Source of the DNA: Giesbergeria sp.
Lineage (GTDB): Bacteria; Pseudomonadota; Gammaproteobacteria; Burkholderiales; Burkholderiaceae_C
Assembly (NCBI GenBank): GCA_017998735.1
Contig: JAGOCN010000004.1
Location: forward strand, 1-17,635
Length of the DNA stretch: 17,635 nucleotides
Direction: 5' to 3'
The notes beneath the pieces were generated by a model. The model was not told where the DNA came from and ran no database searches. It saw only the letters and a program-made list of their open reading frames with translations. Shown piece by piece: positions 7,017 through 17,635 of the stretch; position 1 is the stretch's first letter; the number at the start of each line of letters is the position of its first letter. The translations under genes were made by a program, and so were the position numbers.

Positions 7017-10000
7017 TCAATCCATTTCTGCCAGCAGTTGCCGGGCGCGGGCCTTGAGCGTGCCCGAGGACTCGGCAATGACTTCTTCCACCAGCGTGCG
7101 CGCGCCTTCGCTGTCGCCGATGGCATGGAACTCCTGCGCCAGCGACAGCTTGGTGGACAGCGGGTCTTCGGCGCCAGCGGAACCGGTGTCTGCAAGTCCA
7201 GCGCTGCCGACATCGCTGCTGGCCGGGGCCAGGCCTTCCAGGGCAGGGCTGCGGCTGTCCAGGTCCAGGGACAGATCGTTGAAGTCGAAATCCATCAGCC
7301 CTGAATTGCTGGGCACGAAGGTGTCTGCGTTGGAACCGGTCTGGTTCTGTGCAGCGGCACCGGGGGAAACGCCAGCGACGGGGTTGCCGGTGTTGTCTGC
7401 GGTCAGCGCAGCGTCCAGCTCAGGCAGATCCATGTCCATGTCCAGGGCAAAGTCGTCCAGCGCAGCGTTTTCCAGGGCGTGTTCGCTGCCATCGCCTGGG
7501 GTGGCTGTGGGCAGGGCGGGCAGGGCCAGCTCTTCCCATTCCAGGCTGGCTTCCTGGTCGGGGCCGCCGGTCAGGGCCTGGGCGGGCAGGGCGGGGTTGG
7601 CACTGTCCGGCTTGCGCAGGGAGAGTGCAGGCGCAATCTCGGGAAGCTCCAGGTCCGGGAACACTTCACTGGTCTGCTGCCGGGGTTGCAACGTGTCAGC
7701 TGCGGATGCTGTCGCCGCACCGGGGGTGGCATCGGGAGATACGGGCGCAGAAGCAATGGCGGCATTGAAGGCGACCAGGTCTTCCAGTGCATCCCAGTCC
7801 TGGGACTGGGCAGGCGCAACGGCCGATTGCATCTCGGGCGTGAAGGCACTGGGGCGGACCTCACCAGGCGCTTCGGTCAGGGCGTCGTCCGGCAGATCGA
7901 AATCCAGGTCCAGGTCCAGGTCCACCGGGCGGCTTTGCAGCACCGTGGACATCGAATCGGGCGCATCGCCCAGGCGGCTGTCGGGCGCCCCTGCGGTGGC
8001 CGCCATGCCGGCCACGACTGCAAGAGTGGCAGCAGAAACGCTGCCGGGATGGTAGAGCTTGTTGTCGGGGTCGAGCGTGCGGCCCAGCGCGGCCATCTGC
8101 TCCCATTCGGCGCCTTGCCCCTGGGTCAGGCGGTGCACATCGGAGGCCACTGCATGCAGGGCCTTGCGGTCCAGGCGCTTGGCATAGATCTCGCCCAGCT
8201 TGACAAAGATGGGAACACGGGTGGGGTTGGTGCGCGCAGCTTCGCGCAGGATTTCTTCTGCCTGCAGGTCACGGCCGTAGGCCAGGTACACATCGGCCTC
8301 GGCCACCGGATCGACTTCGCCGCCGGTGTCAAGCTGGCTGTGCGAGTAGAGCTGCGACGTGGCGCCCATGGTGGAGCTGGCGCTGGCCGTGTCCACATGC
8401 TGGCCGCCGCTGGCACCAAAAAACGAATCCGGCTGCACCCGGCTGTCCGCAAAGCCGCTGTCTACCGTGGACTGGCTGCGGCGGCGCTGCGTGCTGCGGT
8501 AGCCGGCATAGGCCAGCAGCAACAGCAAGGCAATGGCAACCAGGGGCAGGGCCGGCTGGTCCAACAGGTCCTGCATGAACCCGGCAGGCTCCGGCACCGG
8601 CTGCGCAGGTGCCGCTGCCGGTGCAGATACAGGTGCAGGTGCAGGCGTGATCTCTGCAGGTTGCGCCGCTGCGGCAGCCTGCGCTGCAACAGCGCTTTCA
8701 TCGGCTGCAGCAAGTGCGGGGTCTGCATCGGTTGCAGCAGCGGGTGCAGTCACAGGTGCAGCTGCGTCAGAGGCACTGGGCGTCACCACCAGTCCGGGGT
8801 TGGCCACGGCCAGTCCGGGCGTTGCCGGCGTGTCTGCCGCCGATGCCGCTGCCGCCGATGCCGCTGCTGCAGGTGCCACTGCCGTGCCGGAGGCCGCGTT
8901 CAGGCGGTTCAGTTCTTCGATGTTCTTGGCCAGCTCCTGCGTGCGGGCAGCGGCTGCATTGCCCTGCTTGCGCTCGGCCAGCATTTCCTCGGTGGTTTTC
9001 TGGCCCTGCATGGCGCCCTTGGACAGGGTGAGCTTGTCGGGCGTGGCGGCAGGCGCGCTGGCGTCTTCGGTGCGGGTCTGCACGCTGCCACTGGCGCTGC
9101 GCTGGGCCGGGGCCTGCTCTGCGGCCGGTGCAGCACCGGCCAGGCGGCGGCGGAAATCGTTGAAGTCGCGGCTTTGCACGGCAATCAGCTGGCGCGCCTG
9201 CCCGGCCGGGGTGGCCAGAGCCTGCTCCTGGTCTGGAATCTGCAGCACCGAGCCTGCCTTCAGGCGGTTCACATTGCCCTGGATGAAAGCGTCCGGGTTG
9301 GCGCGCACCATGGCAACCAGCATCTGGTCCAGCGACACGCCCTGCGGGCGGCGCGCACTGGCAATGCTGCCGGCCGTGTCGCCCGACCTGACCTGCAGGG
9401 TGGTGGACGACCCGTCCGCCTCGGCCGGCGCACGGTTGCGCGCGGGCGCAGCGGTGCGGCTGGTTTTTTCAGGTGCGGCAGATTGCGCCTCGCCGGCAGT
9501 ATTGGAAGCGTTTGCCTGCAAGGCGGCTGCCCTGCGGGCGGCGGCCAAAGCCGCAGGCCGGGGTTCGGAAGGGGCCAGAACCGGGGCTGTTGTTGCGGCT
9601 GCGGCGGCTGCTGCTGCAGCAGCGGCTGGCGAGCGCCGTGCAACGGGTGGGTCAAACAGCATGGTGTAGCTGCGCGTGACCTGGCCCGCACTCCAGCGGG
9701 CATCGATCACCAGGTCCACAAAAGGCTCGTTCACCGGGCTGTTGCCGCTCAGGCGCAGCACCGTGCGCCCGTCCGGGCGGCGGTGCAACTGCACCCGCAT
9801 CTGGCTGGCGGTGGAGGAATACTCCATGCCCTGGGTGCGAAACACATCGGCAGCGGCGGTGCCAGCGCGCAGCGACTCGGCTTCTGCAGGCGTGATCTGG
9901 GGCAGGTCGATTTCAGCGCGCAGGGGCTCGCCCAAGGCAGACTGCACCGTGATCGGCCCCAGCGTCAGTGCCAGGGACTGGGGAGCATGCAGGCCTGCGC

Positions 10001-10112
10001 AGGCCACCACGGCGGCGGCCATGGCAGAAAACTTCCAGCGCGGCTGGCGCAGCACCGAAGAAGCAGATTTGGGCCGGCTGGCATGGGCAAGCGGTTTGCA
10101 GTTGTCGTTCAT
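7017..10112 (-). CDS. fimV: FimV/HubP family polar inner-membrane protein
   Basis: The 1031-residue product has the full FimV layout. A long basic N-region and [14 protein letters not shown] signal core (about residues 12-45) are followed by a periplasmic domain beginning [17 protein letters not shown] run of 11 alanines lies near residue 160, and a LysM peptidoglycan-binding domain at about 236-294. Ala/Pro-rich linkers lead to one membrane segment near 519-540 ([16 protein letters not shown]). The cytoplasmic part has a TPR-like piece ([17 protein letters not shown]), acidic Asp/Leu repeats, and the conserved FimV C-terminal domain at about 983-1031. The family organises cell poles, type IV pili and twitching. 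An alternative start at Met31 would shorten the signal peptide. The gene-free upstream stretch must hold its promoter. Confidence 0.95.
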   Translation of the reverse strand: MNDNCKPLAHASRPKSASSVLRQPRWKFSAMAAAVVACAGLHAPQSLALTLGPITVQSALGEPLRAEIDLPQITPAEAESLRAGTAAADVFRTQGMEYSSTASQMRVQLHRRPDGRTVLRLSGNSPVNEPFVDLVIDARWSAGQVTRSYTMLFDPPVARRSPAAAAAAAAAAATTAPVLAPSEPRPAALAAARRAAALQANASNTAGEAQSAAPEKTSRTAAPARNRAPAEADGSSTTLQVRSGDTAGSIASARRPQGVSLDQMLVAMVRANPDAFIQGNVNRLKAGSVLQIPDQEQALATPAGQARQLIAVQSRDFNDFRRRLAGAAPAAEQAPAQRSASGSVQTRTEDASAPAATPDKLTLSKGAMQGQKTTEEMLAERKQGNAAAARTQELAKNIEELNRLNAASGTAVAPAAAASAAAASAADTPATPGLAVANPGLVVTPSASDAAAPVTAPAAATDADPALAAADESAVAAQAAAAAQPAEITPAPAPVSAPAAAPAQPVPEPAGFMQDLLDQPALPLVAIALLLLLAYAGYRSTQRRRSQSTVDSGFADSRVQPDSFFGASGGQHVDTASASSTMGATSQLYSHSQLDTGGEVDPVAEADVYLAYGRDLQAEEILREAARTNPTRVPIFVKLGEIYAKRLDRKALHAVASDVHRLTQGQGAEWEQMAALGRTLDPDNKLYHPGSVSAATLAVVAGMAATAGAPDSRLGDAPDSMSTVLQSRPVDLDLDLDFDLPDDALTEAPGEVRPSAFTPEMQSAVAPAQSQDWDALEDLVAFNAAIASAPVSPDATPGAATASAADTLQPRQQTSEVFPDLELPEIAPALSLRKPDSANPALPAQALTGGPDQEASLEWEELALPALPTATPGDGSEHALENAALDDFALDMDMDLPELDAALTADNTGNPVAGVSPGAAAQNQTGSNADTFVPSNSGLMDFDFNDLSLDLDSRSPALEGLAPASSDVGSAGLADTGSAGAEDPLSTKLSLAQEFHAIGDSEGARTLVEEVIAESSGTLKARARQLLAEMD

Positions 10113-10470
10113 GATTTTTGGCCTGCTCCGTCCTGCGTGAAAAAAATGTAAGAAAACGCCATGGCAGCTTTATTTTCCGAAATATCCAATGCCGCAAGCC
10201 TACCTTGCCGGTCTGGAAAAGAGCACAGAGGTAGGTTCAATGTGTTGCACCTGGCCAACGAAAGTAACCAAATACTTCAAAAATTCACACGGCACTAATG
10301 TACATGCCAATGGCCGTGAAGCTGTGGCAGCCCCAGATGGCTACATGCACTTGCCCTCGAAAGGGCATCTGGTTGCAGGGCTGGCAGCCACGCTTTGCGG
10401 CAGGCCTGGAGCGGCTTCTGGTGGGCTGGACGGGGTGGGCGGTGTGGTGTTTCTGCCTCTGGAGCAGGCA

Positions 10471-10539
10471 AGAATATTTTGGCAAAAAGTGCCTCCAGCG
10501 CAGATGCAGCATGCGCCAGCAGCTCCTTTTTCAATAGCA
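10471..10539. repeat. Dispersed intergenic repeat, copy C (diverged)
   Basis: This shares the layout of copies A and B in the same orientation: an A/T-rich lead with TTGGCAAAAA, a G-C-C-T-C-C-A-G-C block, a central dyad (GCGCA at 10498-10502 and TGCGC at 10512-10516), then CAGCAGCTC followed by a T-run and ATAGCA. It lacks the terminator hairpin that follows A and B. I recall similar sequences between genes in Comamonadaceae genomes. Confidence 0.5.
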
Positions 10540-10652
10540 AGACCAACGCTGTGTGCAGAAATGCTGTGGACACCGGTCAGGGCAAAGGGGCTCCAGCAAG
10601 GTCAGTTCAGTGCCATCGCCCTGTGGTGCTGCCCCGAACCTGCTCGGGCCAA

Positions 10653-10680
10653 GGCAGGCCCGGCCTGCCAGCAAGCAGGC
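10653..10680. repeat. Palindrome cluster downstream of asd
   Basis: GGCAGGCC and GGCCTGCC (10653-10660, 10662-10669) form a 17-bp odd palindrome. It overlaps a second possible stem, GCCTGC/GCAGGC (10664-10669 region and 10675-10680). It lies about 45-70 bp past the asd stop. A role in 3'-end formation of asd mRNA is possible, but no T-run follows. Confidence 0.45.
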
Positions 10681-10723
10681 AGTGGCCGGCCCGTTGCAGC
10701 AGGCCCCGCCATCCAGAGCGGCT

Positions 10724-11887
10724 TCAGGCGTCCAGCAGGATGCGCAGCATGCGGCGCAGCGGCTCGGCCGCGCCCCACAGCAGCTGGTCGCCCACGGTGA
10801 AGGCGCCCACGTACTCCGGCCCCATGGCCAGCTTGCGGATGCGGCCAACTGGAATGGTCATGGTGCCGGTGACAGCCACGGGCGTCAGGTCCTTGATGGT
10901 GGCTTCGCGCGTGTTCGGCACCACCTTCACCCAGTCGTTGTCGGCGGCAAGCAGGGCTTCGATGTCGGCCAGTGGCACATCCTTCTTGAGCTTGAAGGTC
11001 AGCGCCTGGCTGTGGCAGCGCATGGCGCCCACGCGCACGCAGAAACCGTCCACCGGAATGGCTGGCACACTGAAACCTGCGCCCTGGCCCAGGATCTTGT
11101 TGGTCTCGGCCATGCCTTTCCACTCTTCCTTGGAGACGCCCCAGTCGGCATCGGTCTGGCTTTTGCCCACCCCCAGGTCCTTGTCGATCCAGGGGATCAG
11201 GCTGCCGCCCAGTGGCACGCCAAAGTTGGCGGTCTCGGCGGCGCTCAGGTTGCGCTGCTTGGCAATGATCTGGCGGTCAATTTCCAGGATGGCGCTTTTG
11301 GGGTCGTCCAGCAGGTGGCGCACTTCGGCATTCAGCGTGCCGTACTGCGTCAGCAGTTCGCGCATGTGCTGCGCACCGCCGCCACTGGCCGCCTGGTAGG
11401 TTTGCGTGCTCATCCACTCGACCAGCCCGGCCTTGTACAGCGCGCCCACGCCCATCAGCATGCAGCTGACCGTGCAGTTGCCGCCCACCCAGTTCTTGCC
11501 GCCCTTGGCCAGCGCGCCCTGGATGACCGGCAGGTTCACCGGGTCCAGCACGATGACTGCGTCGCCGTTCATGCGCAGGGTGGACGCCGCGTCAATCCAG
11601 TGGCCGTTCCAGCCGGCGGCGCGCAGTTTCGGGAACACCTCGCTGGTGTAGTCGCCGCCCTGGGCAGTGATGACGATGTCGCAGCGCTTGAGCGCGTCGA
11701 TGTCGAACGCGTCCTGCAGCGTGGTTTCGTTTTTGGCCATGGCCATGGCCGGGGCCTTGCCGCCGGCGTTGGAGGTGGAGAAAAACAGCGGCTCGATCAA
11801 ATCGAAATCGCCTTCGGCCTGCATGCGGTCCATCAACACCGAGCCGACCATGCCGCGCCAGCCCACCAGTCCTACCAACTTGCTCAT
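10724..11887 (-). CDS. asd: Aspartate-semialdehyde dehydrogenase
   Basis: The 387-residue enzyme reduces aspartyl phosphate to aspartate semialdehyde with NADPH, the branch point to lysine/diaminopimelate, threonine and methionine. The N-terminal nucleotide-binding motif is [12 protein letters not shown]. The nucleophilic cysteine is Cys138 in [12 protein letters not shown], and the acid/base His292 lies in [10 protein letters not shown]. Length and motifs match the Gram-negative (E. coli-like) type. The ATG at 11887 is preceded by a GGGG-rich ribosome site about 7 nt upstream. Upstream lies a 266-bp leader/promoter region with a strong hairpin, then the helicase fusion gene. asd is therefore separated from leuB, its usual neighbour in this group. 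Confidence 0.97.
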   Translation of the reverse strand: MSKLVGLVGWRGMVGSVLMDRMQAEGDFDLIEPLFFSTSNAGGKAPAMAMAKNETTLQDAFDIDALKRCDIVITAQGGDYTSEVFPKLRAAGWNGHWIDAASTLRMNGDAVIVLDPVNLPVIQGALAKGGKNWVGGNCTVSCMLMGVGALYKAGLVEWMSTQTYQAASGGGAQHMRELLTQYGTLNAEVRHLLDDPKSAILEIDRQIIAKQRNLSAAETANFGVPLGGSLIPWIDKDLGVGKSQTDADWGVSKEEWKGMAETNKILGQGAGFSVPAIPVDGFCVRVGAMRCHSQALTFKLKKDVPLADIEALLAADNDWVKVVPNTREATIKDLTPVAVTGTMTIPVGRIRKLAMGPEYVGAFTVGDQLLWGAAEPLRRMLRILLDA

Positions 11888-11948
11888 TTCAACGCCCCTT
11901 TTTCAGTTTAAGAAACAGTGTCCGACCAACCGGCAGGGACTGAAGCTT

Positions 11949-11990
11949 GCCTGGCTCGTCTGGCCAGGAAGGGCGCACGACGAACCAGGC
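11949..11990 (-). promoter_or_regulatory. Strong hairpin in the asd leader
   Basis: Twelve-base arms at 11949-11960 and 11979-11990 are complementary except for one position. Read as minus-strand RNA that position is a G-U wobble, so the asd-sense transcript folds into a full 12-bp stem with an 18-nt loop, while the plus-strand RNA would have a C-A mismatch. The stem ends about 60 nt before the asd ATG. No T-run follows it, so it is not a standard terminator. Possible roles are leader control, mRNA stability or attenuation; no known riboswitch class was recognised. Confidence 0.5.
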
Positions 11991-12110
11991 TGGATCAGCC
12001 CGTAATGGTGGTCGTGGTTTTGGATGTGCTTGCGCACGCAGCAACCGCAGGTGCCAGGGTGGCAGGTGCGGGGTTCAGCAGGAACGGGCTGGCGGCAAAC
12101 ATAGCCGAGC

Positions 12111-12140
12111 ATTGTAATGGACCACACGCAGCCATTGGCC
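12111..12140 (-). promoter_or_regulatory. Candidate asd promoter
   Basis: The minus-strand hexamer TACAAT (12116-12111) is a good -10 match. Seventeen bases upstream, GCCAAT (12139-12134) is only a poor -35. A start near 12104 would give an asd leader of about 217 nt containing the 12-bp hairpin. The element lies just past the helicase stop at 12154. Confidence 0.35.
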
Positions 12141-12153
12141 CAAGTGTCCAGTG

Positions 12154-17307
<5,154 letters not shown>

Positions 17308-17328
17308 TCAGTGGAGACGGCGGTGGGT

Positions 17329-17635
17329 TTAGCCCAGCGCCTCCACCACCGCATCACCCATCTCGACTGTGCCGACCTTGGTGGTGCCGGCGCTGTGAAT
17401 GTCCGGCGTGCGCAGGCCCTGGGACAGCACCTTTTGCACGGCGTCCTCGATGCGCTGCGCTGCTTCGGGCTGGTTCAGGCTGAAGCGCAGCATCATGGCC
17501 GCGCTCAGCATGGTGGCCAGCGGGTTGGCGATGTTCTGGCCGGCAATGTCGGGCGCGCTGCCGTGGCTGGGTTCGTACAGGCCCTGGTTCTTGTCGTTCA
17601 GGCTGGCGGACGGCAGCATGCCAATCGAGCCGGTC
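17329..17635 (-). CDS. leuB: 3-isopropylmalate dehydrogenase (N-terminal part outside window)
   Basis: The last 101 residues are visible, in frame from the right edge to the TAA at 17331-17329. They read [12 protein letters not shown], then the family signature [18 protein letters not shown], and a C-terminal helix pair ending [12 protein letters not shown]. LeuB oxidises and decarboxylates 3-isopropylmalate with NAD+ in leucine synthesis. The helicase fusion gene follows after 21 bp, with no terminator between, where asd would be expected in related genomes. Confidence 0.96.
   Translation of the reverse strand, partial: TGSIGMLPSASLNDKNQGLYEPSHGSAPDIAGQNIANPLATMLSAAMMLRFSLNQPEAAQRIEDAVQKVLSQGLRTPDIHSAGTTKVGTVEMGDAVVEALG

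Larger units (their letters stand above)
10113..10723. other. Gene-free 611-bp interval between asd and fimV
   Basis: Frames here are open only as chance products of GC richness, and none resembles a protein I know. It holds the fimV upstream region: a possible minus-strand -35 TTGCGG with an A/T-rich -10 zone near 10158-10172, not convincing. Other structures are an inverted pair CCTACCT/AGGTAGG (10199-10205, 10229-10235) and a compact hairpin TGCCCT-CGAA-AGGGCA (10352-10367), flanked by CCAGATG/CATCTGG (10333-10339, 10366-10372). Dispersed repeat copy C and a palindrome cluster near the asd end are listed separately. No T-run terminator for asd was found. Confidence 0.6.

Noticed and set aside
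7899..7925. Tandem hexamer-like repeat in fimV considered as a phase-variation tract
   Set aside because: The units are in frame and encode Asp-Leu repeats; length change would not switch the gene off, so it is protein low complexity.
7479..10151. 890-codon plus-strand frame opposite fimV
   Set aside because: It is a mirror frame of a GC- and Ala-rich gene; the product is low-complexity Gly/Arg/Cys/Gln and has no recognisable domain, while the minus-strand FimV has signal peptide, LysM, membrane segment and C-terminal domain.
10295..10573. Minus-strand 92-codon frame in the asd-fimV gap
   Set aside because: It covers repeat copy C, has no ribosome site and no known relative; best explained as chance coding potential of the repeat.

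Overview
The window looks like a chromosomal segment of a GC-rich betaproteobacterium, most likely Burkholderiales and probably Comamonadaceae. The gene order leuB ... asd-fimV-truA-trpF-trpB-trpA-accD is the familiar core block of that group, and FimV has the usual LysM/acidic/C-terminal layout. A short intergenic repeat of a kind I associate with Comamonadaceae is also present. The family assignment is an inference from synteny and recall, not from a search.

Layout: almost everything lies on the minus strand, so transcription runs from high to low coordinates. From the right edge: the C-terminal third of leuB (leucine synthesis), then 21 bp later a very large gene (1717 codons) joining an exonuclease-like domain, a RecQ-type SF2 helicase and a UvrD/Rep-type SF1 helicase. 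Next come asd (aspartate semialdehyde dehydrogenase) with a structured leader, a 611-bp gene-free stretch, fimV (polar/peptidoglycan-binding inner-membrane protein), and truA (tRNA pseudouridine synthase). The tightly overlapping trpF-trpB-trpA and then accD (acetyl-CoA carboxylase beta subunit) follow. truA/trpF and trpB/trpA overlap by ATGA, and trpF/trpB overlap by 23 bp, so truA-trpFBA is probably one translationally coupled unit that continues into accD.

Left of accD the usual synteny stops. An AT-rich toxin-antitoxin pair of the HI1419/HI1420 type lies exactly between two near-identical copies of a repeat-plus-terminator sequence (about 1352-1434 and 2141-2224). Beyond it are a 17-bp perfect inverted repeat, a YggT-family membrane protein gene (the only plus-strand gene) and a divergent LON-substrate-binding-domain protein cut by the left edge.

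Most of the window is housekeeping: amino-acid biosynthesis (Leu, Asp family, Trp), fatty-acid initiation, tRNA modification and cell-pole organisation. The accessory and less understood parts are the exonuclease-RecQ-UvrD fusion placed between leuB and asd, with a changed exonuclease motif and a conserved-looking Cys cluster; the repeat-flanked toxin-antitoxin cassette; and several structured intergenic elements. I saw no tRNA, rRNA, CRISPR array or insertion sequence.
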